Assembly: GCF_900107145.1 (NCBI RefSeq)
Contig: NZ_FNOW01000008.1
Location: 26,689-90,688 of the forward strand
DNA from: Allochromatium warmingii
Lineage (GTDB): Bacteria > Pseudomonadota > Gammaproteobacteria > Chromatiales > Chromatiaceae
Length of the DNA stretch: 64,000 bases
Direction of reading: 5' to 3'
The notes under the pieces were generated by a model that was not told the origin of the DNA, made no database searches, and saw nothing but the letters and a program-made list of their open reading frames with translations. The translations under genes and the position numbers were made by a program. Below are positions 27,778 through 36,347 of the stretch, piece after piece (positions within the stretch are counted from its first letter, which is position 1; each line of letters begins with the position of its first letter).

Positions 27778-28400
27778 TATTCTTCAAATAGGGTTGCATT
27801 ACCCTTGCCGCGTCGCACTAATGTTGGTGGTTCGGCGATCATATCAATCACAGTCGTTGGCTCTAAGCCGCAAAAACCGCCGTCAATAATTAAATCAACC
27901 TGCTTATCGAGCAGTTCGCGCATGTCATAGGGATCGGTGAGCGGTTCGGTGTGCTCGGGTAAAATCAGCGTGGTGCTTAAAATCGGTTGATCGAGTTCAG
28001 CAAGCAGGGCGTGACAAATGGCATTATTCGGCACGCGCAAGCCAATTGCTTTGCGACGCGGATGCAATAAGCGACGCGGCACCTGTTTAGTTGCTTCGTG
28101 AATAAAGGTATAGGCGCCGGGCGTGAGTGATTTTAGCATCCGGTAGGCTTGATCATTGATTTTGGCATAGGTGGCAATTTCGGAGAGATCGCGGCAGACC
28201 AGCGTAAAATTGTGCTTATCATCAAGCCGCCGAATGCGGCGAATCCGCTCCATTGCGGATTTTTCGCCGAGTTGACAGCCGAGTGCATAGGATGAATCCG
28301 TTGGATAAACAATCACGCCGCCTTCAAGTAAAATTTCGACCGCACGCCGAATTAAACGCGACTGGGGATTGTCGGGATGAATTTGAAAAAACTGCGCCAT
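27777..28400 (-). CDS. yciO: Sua5/YciO/YrdC family protein (YciO type)
   Basis: The 207-residue protein has GGVIVYPTDSSYALGCQLGEK and RIRRLDDKHNFTLVCRDLSE, typical of the YrdC fold that binds ATP and dsRNA or makes threonylcarbamoyl-AMP. KHNFTLVCRDLSEIA and the position beside the trpH/trpS genes point to YciO rather than TsaC. Whether it supports t6A synthesis is unclear for the family. Confidence 0.9.
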   Translation of the reverse strand: MAQFFQIHPDNPQSRLIRRAVEILLEGGVIVYPTDSSYALGCQLGEKSAMERIRRIRRLDDKHNFTLVCRDLSEIATYAKINDQAYRMLKSLTPGAYTFIHEATKQVPRRLLHPRRKAIGLRVPNNAICHALLAELDQPILSTTLILPEHTEPLTDPYDMRELLDKQVDLIIDGGFCGLEPTTVIDMIAEPPTLVRRGKGNATLFEE

Positions 28401-28405
28401 GACAC

Positions 28406-29293
28406 TTAATACACTTCGGTAGATGAACCGCCAACCATTCGGGATTTGGCCGCATGATATTCAGGCCAGTCGCGCCAAATGGGAATACAGCCCTCGGGCA
28501 GTGGCGAGAGCCGACCGAGTTCAATCCAAGGATTTTCGGGGCCATGATAATCAGAGCCAGTCGCCGCCCATAGCTGTTGCTCGCGGGCGTGACGGGCGAA
28601 GGTTTGCGCCTCGTCGCGGCTGTGGCTGCCGCTGACAACCTCGACGCCGACGCCGCCCAATTCCCGAAATTCACCCAGCAGGCGCTGCATACGGGTGCGC
28701 GTCAATCCGTAGCGGGCGGGATGGGCGACTACGGCTTGGCCGCCGGCGGCGTGAATCCAGCCGAGCGCCGCTTCGAGACTGGCCCAATCGCCCGGCACAT
28801 GGCCGGGTTTGCCTCGGGTGAGAAACTGCCGAAACACGGCGGTGGTATCAGGGGCGCGGCGCTGTTTGACCAGAAAGCGAGCAAAATGTGTGCGTCCGAT
28901 CAAGCGTCCTGAGGCCAGCGCCCGCGCACCAGCATAGGCATCGGCGATGCCGTGTTGCGCCAACCGCCGCCCGATTTCTTCAGCACGCCAAGCGCGAAAA
29001 TCCATCAGTCGCGCCAAGCCGAGTTGTAAGGCGGGGTTGTTGGGATCGAGTCTTAGCCCGACAATGTGTACAGTCAGCGTATTCCAGGTGACGGAAATCT
29101 CGACCCCAGGCACGACTGTCAGCCCGACTTCAGTCGCGGCCTGTGCCGCTTCAGCGAGACCATCGGTGTTATCGTGATCGGTGAGGGCCAGCATCTGCAC
29201 CCCAGCCGCTGCCGCTCGCTGCACCAGTGCGGTCGGCGTGAGGGTGCCGTCGGAGGCGGTCGAATGGGTGTGCAGATCGGGGGGCGGTTGCAT
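28406..29293 (-). CDS. PHP-domain phosphoesterase (RNase AM / 3',5'-nucleoside bisphosphate phosphatase)
   Basis: The 295-residue protein opens with DLHTHSTASDGTLTPTALVQ and has LALTDHDNTDGLAEA and VVPGVEISVTW, the metal-binding motifs of PHP enzymes. It matches the YciV/TrpH group, which removes 5' nucleotides from RNA (5S rRNA maturation) and hydrolyses pAp. It is the first gene of the minus-strand operon leading to yciO, the M50 protease, trpS and scpAB. Confidence 0.9.
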   Translation of the reverse strand: MQPPPDLHTHSTASDGTLTPTALVQRAAAAGVQMLALTDHDNTDGLAEAAQAATEVGLTVVPGVEISVTWNTLTVHIVGLRLDPNNPALQLGLARLMDFRAWRAEEIGRRLAQHGIADAYAGARALASGRLIGRTHFARFLVKQRRAPDTTAVFRQFLTRGKPGHVPGDWASLEAALGWIHAAGGQAVVAHPARYGLTRTRMQRLLGEFRELGGVGVEVVSGSHSRDEAQTFARHAREQQLWAATGSDYHGPENPWIELGRLSPLPEGCIPIWRDWPEYHAAKSRMVGGSSTEVY

Positions 29294-29435
29294 CGCGCTA
29301 GTTTAACCGAATTTCACATCAGACCTCGCGCTCGGCATGTGCTGATGCAAGACGAATCTGGCCGCGATTGCTATGCTTTGTGCATCTTGCGGTCGCTGTT
29401 TTAGGCGGTCACCGCGACGTTCAGGCGAAAATCCT

Positions 29436-30182
29436 ATGCTGCCACCAATTGACATCGGCTATATCGCCCAATGTCTCACTGAACTCGGCGAGGAACTCCA
29501 ACACGTCAGTGACGAGTGGCCGGAACCGCTGGCCCCGACGCCGCGCACGCTTTGTGCTGGGCTGAACACGCTGCTCGACATCCTCTACGCTGCTGATGAG
29601 ACTTCAGGCCCTGAGTTTACGCGCCAGATTCAGCAGACCACCGGCTCCGATCCAGAGCGGATGTTAGAACACGGTTTGCGGTTGATTGTACAACTGACTG
29701 AGCTGGCCCAGCGGTTACAGCGGCCCACACAGGCGCAGGCGTTAGAACGACTGGCGCTGCCGCTGAGTGTCTGGATGCTCAGGCGCGGCTGTGAATTGAG
29801 CCATCCAGAACCGGTGGTCAATGCGTTAGCGCATTTGGCTAATAGTCTGCGTCAATCCGAGGCGCTGATCGAACTCTACGGCCTGATGAGCGAGATTATG
29901 GACGCTATTGGCATCGAACGGGCGCTAGAATGGGAGCGCGATCACCCAAAACGCCCGTGGCGGGTGCTGCTCATCAATCGTGCCATTGTCGCCACGCGCA
30001 CCCGTCAACCGACGCTGATGGAAACGGCATTTCAGACGATCGTTGAGCATCTGCCCGAAGAAGCGCCGAGTTTTTTCCGCGAAGGCATTGGACAGATGGA
30101 AGCAGGCGATTATCCGCCGCCAGCGCGAGCGGTGATGCAGCGGTATTTTGAGACTTGGAGTACCGAGCAGCGGTTGCATTGA
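29436..30182 (+). CDS. Uncharacterised helical protein
   Basis: The product is about 248 residues from the ATG at 29436 (an upstream ATG at 29373 is possible). It is soluble and appears all-helical, with a Glu-rich N-terminus (IAQCLTELGEELQHVSDEWP) and repeated Leu-rich helices such as LEHGLRLIVQLTELAQRLQR. I see no known domain. It is divergent from the PHP gene and followed by another uncharacterised small gene on the same strand. Confidence 0.65.
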   Translation: MLPPIDIGYIAQCLTELGEELQHVSDEWPEPLAPTPRTLCAGLNTLLDILYAADETSGPEFTRQIQQTTGSDPERMLEHGLRLIVQLTELAQRLQRPTQAQALERLALPLSVWMLRRGCELSHPEPVVNALAHLANSLRQSEALIELYGLMSEIMDAIGIERALEWERDHPKRPWRVLLINRAIVATRTRQPTLMETAFQTIVEHLPEEAPSFFREGIGQMEAGDYPPPARAVMQRYFETWSTEQRLH

Positions 30183-30273
30183 AGTCAGCTTTCAGCCGCC
30201 AGCAATTCAGCTATCTATTCTGGCTGGTCGCTGGTAGCTGCAAGCCGGCAACTCATTCGGAGCAGCTTACATC

Positions 30274-30615
30274 ATGGCCAAACCATTCCAAACCAATCGC
30301 CCACAATTCGACAGCGATCTCGATGCGATTTTAGATCGCGTTTATGGCAATAAACCGGATGCGCCGGTTGACATCCCGCGTGCGGTGATTCCGCAAACCT
30401 TTGTGCGTAACGATCAGGGATCGAAAGAACTCAAGGAAGCCCTCAGCGATCTGCGTTCGCGCCGCGAGCGGGCGCAGAGCACAATGCGTCTGCAAGAGGA
30501 AATCGACTATTTGCGCACCCAGATCAATACTCTGCGCGATCTCGGCGATCAGATCGAACGTCTGCGCCTTGATGTCCAGCATGGTCGGATCACGCTCGAT
30601 CTTCCGACCGATTGA
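30274..30615 (+). CDS. Uncharacterised coiled-coil protein
   Basis: The 113-residue product begins MAKPFQTNRPQFDSDLDAIL. A likely coiled coil covers about residues 50-95 (SKELKEALSDLRSRRERAQS onward to INTLRDLGDQIERLRLDVQ). No family was recognised. It lies 92 bp after the gene at 29436 and 37 bp before the metal-importer operon. Confidence 0.65.
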   Translation: MAKPFQTNRPQFDSDLDAILDRVYGNKPDAPVDIPRAVIPQTFVRNDQGSKELKEALSDLRSRRERAQSTMRLQEEIDYLRTQINTLRDLGDQIERLRLDVQHGRITLDLPTD

Positions 30616-30652
30616 ATCGCTCACCTGAACCCACTGCATCTATCTAATCATC

Positions 30653-31432
30653 ATGTTTATGCACCAGATTTTGCGGTTCCGCCACAGCCTATGGCTGGCG
30701 CTCGCTGTGTCGCTGACGAGTGCGGCGCATTTTCAAGAACTCATCCCGTCTACAGAATTGGTCACGGATGCTGGCAGCAGCATGTTGACGCTCGATCTAG
30801 CGTTTACGCATCCGATGGAGCGCGGCCCGGTGATGCCGATGGGTCAGCCGGTGCAGTTCGGCGTCTTAACACCGCATGGACGCCAAGATTTACGCGCCAG
30901 CTTGATCCCGCGTCTGGAATCGGGCCAAGCCGCGTACCGCGCCAGCTATCCGTTGCAACAGCCGGGCGATCATGTCTTTTTTATTGAACCCGCGCCCTAT
31001 TGGGAGCCAGCCGAGGGGGTGATGATCGTGCATTACACGAAAGTCGTGGTCGATGGTTTTAGCGGCGGCGGTGGCTGGGATGCGTCGGTCGGCTTTCCGG
31101 TTGAGATTCAGCCGCTGACCCGTCCCTATGGTCTGTGGACGGGGAATCTGTTTCGCGGTCTGGTGCTGCGCAATGGGCAACCTGTCCCTTTTGCTGAGGT
31201 CGAGGTCGAATGGCGCAACGATGGCTCGCTGACCGCGCCCGCCGATGCCTTTGTCACGCAGGTCATCAAAACCGATGCGCAGGGCGTGTTTGCCTATGCG
31301 ATGCCGCGTGCTGGGTGGTGGGGCTTTGCCGCGCTGCTCGACGGCGAGCAACCCATGACTAATCCCGCTGGGGTCGCGGTTCCGGTCGAACTCGGCGCAG
31401 TGATGTGGGTGCGCACGCGGGAGATGCGCTGA
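30653..31432 (+). CDS. nikK: DUF4198-type periplasmic protein, nickel/cobalt uptake accessory
   Basis: The 259-residue protein has an N-terminal signal (SLWLALAVSLTSA) apparently cleaved to leave AHFQELIPS or HFQELIPS at the mature N-terminus, as in DUF4198/NikK proteins. LDLAFTHPMERGPVMPMG and an Ig-like C-terminal part (APADAFVTQVIKTDAQGVFA) follow the family pattern. It heads a five-gene ECF-transporter operon in the order K-M-L-Q-O, which in comparative studies marks nickel rather than cobalt import. The start may be either the ATG at 30653 or the one at 30659. Confidence 0.75.
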   Translation: MFMHQILRFRHSLWLALAVSLTSAAHFQELIPSTELVTDAGSSMLTLDLAFTHPMERGPVMPMGQPVQFGVLTPHGRQDLRASLIPRLESGQAAYRASYPLQQPGDHVFFIEPAPYWEPAEGVMIVHYTKVVVDGFSGGGGWDASVGFPVEIQPLTRPYGLWTGNLFRGLVLRNGQPVPFAEVEVEWRNDGSLTAPADAFVTQVIKTDAQGVFAYAMPRAGWWGFAALLDGEQPMTNPAGVAVPVELGAVMWVRTREMR

Positions 31433-31477
31433 TGTTTTGGCTGATGTCCCGCTCCACGACGGCTTGAGGTTTTCCGC

Positions 31478-32098
31478 TTGGCGCATATCCCCGAAGGTGT
31501 CCTCTCCGCGCCGGTACTGAGTGCTGGTGCGCTCATCACGACCGCGCTGTTGACGGTCGCACTGCGGCGTCTTGACGATGTCGCGCTGCCGCGTGCGGCG
31601 GTGCTGGCCTCGGCGCTGTTTGTCGCATCGCTGATCAGCGTCCCGCTTGGGCCAACCAGCGTGCATCTGCTGCTCAATGGGCTGATGGGGCTGCTGCTGG
31701 GCTGGACAGCGGTACCGGCAATTGTGGTCGCGCTGGCACTGCAAGCGGCATTTTTTGGCTTTGGCGGGCCGCTGGTGCTAGGCGTCAATGCGCTCAATCT
31801 GGCACTTCCGGCGCTGATGTGCGCTGGTGGCGTGCGCCTAGTGCGCCCTTATTTACGTCCAGCACACTGGCCAATTGTCGGATTTAGCGCCGGTGTGCTT
31901 GGCGTGATGCTCACGGGTGTGTTAGTCGCTGCAACCTTAGCTGCCAGCGGCGAACCCTTCCGCCCAGCGGCGCAAGTGCTGTTGCTAACGTATCCGCCGC
32001 TGGCGCTGGTTGAGGGGCTGATTACGGCGACGATTATCGGGTTTTTGCAGCGCGTCGCGCCCGACATGCTGGCGCTCGGTCAGATGCGACATGATTAA
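31478..32098 (+). CDS. nikM: ECF transporter substrate-capture membrane protein
   Basis: The 206-residue membrane protein begins MAHIPEGVLSAPVLSAGALI from a TTG start with GAGG 8 bases upstream. The N-terminal His and the HIPEG motif are the metal-binding signature of CbiM/NikM. LGPTSVHLLLNGLMGLLLGW supplies the second His ligand. Six or seven helices follow. It captures Ni2+ or Co2+ and works with the Q and O components. Its end overlaps the next gene by 8 bp. Confidence 0.9.
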   Translation: MAHIPEGVLSAPVLSAGALITTALLTVALRRLDDVALPRAAVLASALFVASLISVPLGPTSVHLLLNGLMGLLLGWTAVPAIVVALALQAAFFGFGGPLVLGVNALNLALPALMCAGGVRLVRPYLRPAHWPIVGFSAGVLGVMLTGVLVAATLAASGEPFRPAAQVLLLTYPPLALVEGLITATIIGFLQRVAPDMLALGQMRHD

Positions 32099-32606
32099 GC
32101 CGTTATCGGGGACGGCGCTGGTGGTGGCGCTGGGATTGGTTTTAGTCAGTCAGACCGCGCTGGCGCATAAGCTGAAACTCTTTGCCCAGACTGAGGGTGA
32201 TTGGATTCGCGGGCGCGTCTATTTTGTCGGCGGCGCGGGCGCAAGCGGGGCAGAGATTCGCGTGCAGGATGCGGCCGGTCAGGTGCTCGCTGAACTCACG
32301 CCCGACGCCAGCGGGCAGTTTGCCTACCAGATACTGACCCCAATGCATGCGCCATTGTCTTATCAACTGATCGCCCGCACCGGCGATGGTCATGTTGCGC
32401 ACTGGACACTGACCGCTGTGAGCGAAACCGCGCCGTCTGCGTCTACATCTACATCGGCTGGCGCGTGTCCAGCAGCGGCTGAAATAGCGGCCGAATGCGA
32501 GCGCATTCGCTTCCGCGATGTATTGGGCGGAATCGGCTACATTTTCGGACTAACCGGCCTGCTGCTGTGGTGGCGCGGTCGGCGACGAGCGGATCGGGCA
32601 GCGTGA
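32091..32606 (+). CDS. nikL: NikL-type accessory membrane protein of the metal importer
   Basis: The 171-residue protein has a signal peptide ending QTALA, leaving HKLKLFAQTEGDW with His at the mature N-terminus. An Ig/carboxypeptidase-regulatory-like middle domain (GAEIRVQDAAGQVLAELTPD) follows, and a C-terminal RFRDVLGGIGYIFGLTGLL helix. That last motif is typical of NikL/CbiN-replacing proteins in NikMLQO systems. It is translationally coupled to nikM and nikQ by overlaps. Confidence 0.8.
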   Translation: MIKPLSGTALVVALGLVLVSQTALAHKLKLFAQTEGDWIRGRVYFVGGAGASGAEIRVQDAAGQVLAELTPDASGQFAYQILTPMHAPLSYQLIARTGDGHVAHWTLTAVSETAPSASTSTSAGACPAAAEIAAECERIRFRDVLGGIGYIFGLTGLLLWWRGRRRADRAA

Positions 32607-33409
32607 CCACGACTGTACCAACGCCGCCCGCGACGCCACTGCCGCCGCTGCGTGGCGCTGACTGGCTGCTGGCGCACGATCCGCGTCTGCGCTTGCTTGC
32701 CGCTGGGCTGTTTGCGCTGGTGGTGGTCAGTCTCAATCAACTCAGCAGCAGCGGCGCGGCATTGGCGCTGGCGCTCGGCTTGACGGTCGCGGCACGGCTC
32801 GACGCCCGCGCTCTGGCGCGACGACTGCTGGCGCTGACCGGATTTTTGCTCATCATGCTGCTCACGCTCCCGTTCACCACGCCGGGCACATCATGGTTCA
32901 CGCTTGGCAGCCTCAGCGCCAGCACAGCGGGCCGCGATCTGGCCCTCTTGATTCTGTGCAAAGCAACGGCGGTGATGCTGACCCTCACGATTCTGGTTGG
33001 CACCCTCGATCCGCTGGCCTTTGCCCAAGCACTCGGGCGGCTCGGCGTTCCGCACCGCTTGACGCAGTTACTGCTGCTAACCATCCGCCAGATTCATCTT
33101 ATTGATGCCGAATCCATCCGCTTGCGGCAGGCGCTGCGGGCGCGTGCTTTTGTGCCGCGCACGGATTGGCAGACATGGCGTACCTATGGCTGGTTGATCG
33201 GAATGCTGCTGGTACGCAGTTTTGCCCGTGCTGAACGGCTACTCGAAGCGATGCGCTGTCGCGGCTTTCGTGGCCGGTTTTATCGGCTGGATACCCCGAC
33301 GTGGCGAACAGCAGATTCGCTCGCGGCGCTGGGCTGGTTGCTGTTACTCGGTGGGCTGCTGTGGTTCGATCAGCACGCGGATGTTCAGGCGCTCGGTGCG
33401 ATGCTGTGA
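32603..33409 (+). CDS. nikQ: ECF transporter transmembrane coupling protein
   Basis: The start is taken as the GTG at 32603, which overlaps the nikL stop by GTGA; the frame upstream is unlike the family. The 268-residue membrane protein has LLTIRQIHLIDAESIRLRQA followed by LRARAF, and LEAMRCRGFRGRF, the two Ala-Arg-Gly-like coupling motifs of EcfT/CbiQ proteins that contact the ATPase. It joins the M and L proteins to the O ATPase in the inner membrane. Confidence 0.87.
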   Translation: MTTTVPTPPATPLPPLRGADWLLAHDPRLRLLAAGLFALVVVSLNQLSSSGAALALALGLTVAARLDARALARRLLALTGFLLIMLLTLPFTTPGTSWFTLGSLSASTAGRDLALLILCKATAVMLTLTILVGTLDPLAFAQALGRLGVPHRLTQLLLLTIRQIHLIDAESIRLRQALRARAFVPRTDWQTWRTYGWLIGMLLVRSFARAERLLEAMRCRGFRGRFYRLDTPTWRTADSLAALGWLLLLGGLLWFDQHADVQALGAML

Positions 33410-33411
33410 CG

Positions 33412-34071
33412 ATGACCCCAATGATCGCCCCACTGCTCGAACTCCAGCGCGTCAGCTTTGACTATCACGGCCAGCGCGTGCTGCATGAGCTGGATTTTCA
33501 GGTATATCCGGGCGAGCGTGTGGCACTCATCGGCGCAAATGGCGCGGGCAAAACCACGCTGCTGCATCTGCTTGTCGGTCTGAAACGTCCGAGCGCCGGT
33601 CAGATCATCGCTTTTGGGCGTGTGCGGATGTGTGAAGCGGATTTTTATGATGTGCGGGCGCGGGTGGGGCTGTTGTTTCAGGATGCAGACGATCAACTGT
33701 TCTGCCCGACGGCGTTGGAAGATGTCGCATTTGGGCCGCTGAATCTGGGCCGCTCACCGCAGCAGGCCCGCGCCGATGCGCTCGCAACATTGGAAACATT
33801 GGGCTTGCGTGAATTTGCCGAGCGCGTCACCTATCGGCTATCCGCCGGTGAAAAGCGGTTAGTGGCCTTAGCAACTGTGCTGGCGATGCGCCCCGAGGTG
33901 TTATTGCTCGATGAGCCGACGACCGGCTTAGATGACGCGACAGCGGCGCGGCTGACGGCATATTTAGCCACGCTGGAGCAAACGATGCTGTTGGTGTCGC
34001 ATGATGGGCCATTTTTGGCGCAGTTGGCGACGCGGGCGGTGCGGTTGGCGGGTGGAACAGTGGCGCATTGA
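33412..34071 (+). CDS. nikO: ECF transporter ATP-binding protein
   Basis: From the ATG at 33412 the protein is 219 residues: Walker A GANGAGKTTLLHLL, Q-loop LLFQDADDQLFCPT, signature LSAGEKRLVALATVL and Walker B EVLLLDEPTTGLDD. The DADDQLF Q-loop is typical of CbiO/NikO. It is the last gene of the importer operon and is followed by a REP-like palindrome. Nickel specificity is inferred from the operon type, not from this protein. Confidence 0.92.
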   Translation: MTPMIAPLLELQRVSFDYHGQRVLHELDFQVYPGERVALIGANGAGKTTLLHLLVGLKRPSAGQIIAFGRVRMCEADFYDVRARVGLLFQDADDQLFCPTALEDVAFGPLNLGRSPQQARADALATLETLGLREFAERVTYRLSAGEKRLVALATVLAMRPEVLLLDEPTTGLDDATAARLTAYLATLEQTMLLVSHDGPFLAQLATRAVRLAGGTVAH

Positions 34072-34086
34072 CGTTTTTGATCATCA

Positions 34087-34119
34087 TTTTTTGGGTCACA
34101 AAGCTGGAGCTTCGCGACC
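34087..34119 (+). repeat. REP-like palindrome, copy 2
   Basis: Six T are followed by G and then a hairpin with arms GGTCACAAAGCT and AGCTTCGCGACC around GG. Two arm positions differ from copy 1. It lies between the convergent nikO and the gene at 34157. The shared six-T flank argues for one element rather than chance. Confidence 0.8.
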
Positions 34120-34156
34120 AGAATCAATCCTGTTAATCCTGTCTCATCATCACCAC

Positions 34157-34540
34157 TCAGCGCCGCAGCAACACGGTTTCAATCACCAACAGCACCACCG
34201 AAATGACATTGGCGATCATTGCGCCACCGGAGAGCGACACAATGCTCGCCATCACCGATGGGGTCAGACCGCTGTCAGTGGCATGAACGGCAATCGTCCA
34301 GATCAGCGACGCGGCCAGCAGTTGCAGCATCGCCACCAGACTCGTTGCCAACAGCACCGCGCCCATCTGCGTGCGGTCGCCGAATTTCAGCACCGTAGCA
34401 ATCAGATTCACGACCACCACAAAAAACAGCTCCCAAACGTGATGATGGTCAGGATTGTCGATCTCGCCGACGAAAAACCCAAAGTTCAGCGTCAAGGCAA
34501 GGACGATAAAAAAGCCGAAAATAACCTTTTCTGGATTCAT
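34157..34540 (-). CDS. Small conserved membrane protein
   Basis: The 127-residue product has three or four predicted helices and the notable loop GEIDNPDHHHVWELFFVVVV followed by NLIATVLKFGDRTQMGAV. The His cluster at the end of the first helix could bind a metal or simply be a loop. I recall similar proteins of unknown function in sulfur-oxidising gammaproteobacteria but cannot name a function. It is convergent with the importer operon. Confidence 0.75.
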   Translation of the reverse strand: MNPEKVIFGFFIVLALTLNFGFFVGEIDNPDHHHVWELFFVVVVNLIATVLKFGDRTQMGAVLLATSLVAMLQLLAASLIWTIAVHATDSGLTPSVMASIVSLSGGAMIANVISVVLLVIETVLLRR

Positions 34541-34736
34541 GGCAATGCGGATATGGTCGATAAGCTAAAAGATCAGGCGGGGATAAGCCGTGCGGCATTG
34601 TAAACTGCTGCACGGCTTTGCGCCCCGCACGGGCCGGACAAACACCGCCTGGCCCGCGCCATTGGATTAACGATAGGCGCGTCATTGCGCTAACATGCCC
34701 GTTCATACGTCAACGCCCAGCCGCGCCCTCGCATCC

Positions 34737-36308
34737 ATGAAGATCAATCTGCCGGTCACGCAACACGAACATGACTATCCCGAGTCTTGGATCATCGTTT
34801 CTACCACAGATACCAAGGGCATTATTACCTATTGCAACAAGCCCTTTATCGAGATCAGTGGCTTCGATGAGTCCGAGCTGGTTGGCGTCAACCATAATGT
34901 CATCCGTCACCCGGACATGCCGCCGGCGGCGTTTAAAAATCTCTGGGATACGGTCAAAAAGGGCAAACCCTGGCGCGGGACAGTGAAAAATCGCTGCAAA
35001 AACGGCGATCACTACTGGGTTGATGCCTATGTCACGCCGGTCTACGAAGGGGCCACACTGGTCGGCTATCAGTCGGTGCGCACGCGCCCAACTCGCGCTC
35101 AGATCGAAGCCGCTGAACGGCTCTACGAACGGGTGCGCGAACGCAATTTGGAAGAACTGCCGCGCCCGCTGATTCCCGAATTTAGCCATGCCGTGTGGTT
35201 AAGCGGCGCGTTTAGTATCGTCGGGCTAGGTGCCATGCTCGCCGGTTGGCTCGGCAATCTCTGGGTGGGCGTGGGCGCATTGGTGGTCGGCATCGTGCTG
35301 GCGCAGGTGAGTGCGCACGCGATTTTTAAGCAGATTGGCGAGGCGGTGCGCGTGGCCAAAAAGATCGCCGCTGGCGATCTATCCTCATCGATTCAAGTCA
35401 GCGGCAATAATGAAACTGCCGAAATTTTGCAATCGGTCAAGATGTTACAAGCGCGGCTGGCAACCGTCATGGGCCATATTCAAGAATCAGCCAGCGGGGT
35501 CGCCGCCGCCGCTGCGCAACTGTCCCATGCCTCCAACTCCACGCATGGCCTGATGGAGCAGCAACATCAGGAAACCGATATGGTCGCCACCGCGATGAAC
35601 GAGATGTCGGCCACCGTCTCCGAGGTCGCCAATAACACCACTGCCGCCGCCGATGCCGCCCATCAAGCCAGCCACAAGGCACGCGAAGGGCGACAAGTCG
35701 TGCATTACAGCGTTGATGGCATTCGCGAACTCGCCGATGGCGTCGGGCAAGCCGCCGAAACGATTCATCAGCTTGAAGTCGAATCCGACAATATCGGCAA
35801 AATCCTCGATGTCATTCGCAGTATTGCCGGACAAACGAATTTGCTGGCGCTCAATGCCGCAATTGAAGCTGCCCGCGCTGGTGAACAAGGGCGCGGCTTT
35901 GCCGTGGTGGCCGATGAAGTGCGAGCTTTAGCACAACGCACCCAGCAATCGACCCAAGAAATTCAAGATCTCATTGCCCGTTTACAGCAAGGTTCTCGCA
36001 CTGCCGTGTCAATGATGAAGCGTGGCCGCGATCAAGCCGAACAAAGCGTCATGCTGGCCAATGAAACCGATCAATCCCTAACTGAAATCACCCAATCGGT
36101 TGAGCGCATCAATGACATGAGCGATCAAATCGCCACAGCAGCAGAAGAACAACGCGCCGTTGTCGAAGAAATGAACCGCAATGTTGAAAGTATCCGGCAT
36201 TTATCACTCGATACGCTCCAGAGTACCGATGAAGTGGTGCGGGCGACTGGTCACCTAGAAGATCTGGCCGGTAAGCTAATGGGTGTGGTTAATCAATATA
36301 AAATATGA
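34737..36308 (+). CDS. Aer-like PAS-containing methyl-accepting chemotaxis protein
   Basis: From the ATG at 34737 the protein is about 523 residues and opens [20 protein letters not shown], a usual start for this group. A PAS domain (about residues 20-125, with [18 protein letters not shown] and [14 protein letters not shown]) resembles the FAD-binding PAS of Aer. Two adjacent helices (about residues 160-200), a HAMP-like segment and the signalling hairpin with [20 protein letters not shown] and [20 protein letters not shown] follow. It probably senses redox or oxygen. An ATG at 34695 is possible but poorly supported. Confidence 0.92.
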   Translation: MKINLPVTQHEHDYPESWIIVSTTDTKGIITYCNKPFIEISGFDESELVGVNHNVIRHPDMPPAAFKNLWDTVKKGKPWRGTVKNRCKNGDHYWVDAYVTPVYEGATLVGYQSVRTRPTRAQIEAAERLYERVRERNLEELPRPLIPEFSHAVWLSGAFSIVGLGAMLAGWLGNLWVGVGALVVGIVLAQVSAHAIFKQIGEAVRVAKKIAAGDLSSSIQVSGNNETAEILQSVKMLQARLATVMGHIQESASGVAAAAAQLSHASNSTHGLMEQQHQETDMVATAMNEMSATVSEVANNTTAAADAAHQASHKAREGRQVVHYSVDGIRELADGVGQAAETIHQLEVESDNIGKILDVIRSIAGQTNLLALNAAIEAARAGEQGRGFAVVADEVRALAQRTQQSTQEIQDLIARLQQGSRTAVSMMKRGRDQAEQSVMLANETDQSLTEITQSVERINDMSDQIATAAEEQRAVVEEMNRNVESIRHLSLDTLQSTDEVVRATGHLEDLAGKLMGVVNQYKI

Positions 36309-36347
36309 GCGATGATCTGCGCCGACTTGCTGTTCTTAGGTTGTCGC

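Noticed and set aside
30616..30652. A cobalamin riboswitch or NikR operator before the metal importer
   Set aside because: The gap is only 37 bp and shows neither the B12-box core nor a NikR-type palindrome; the wider gap at 30183-30273 also lacks one.
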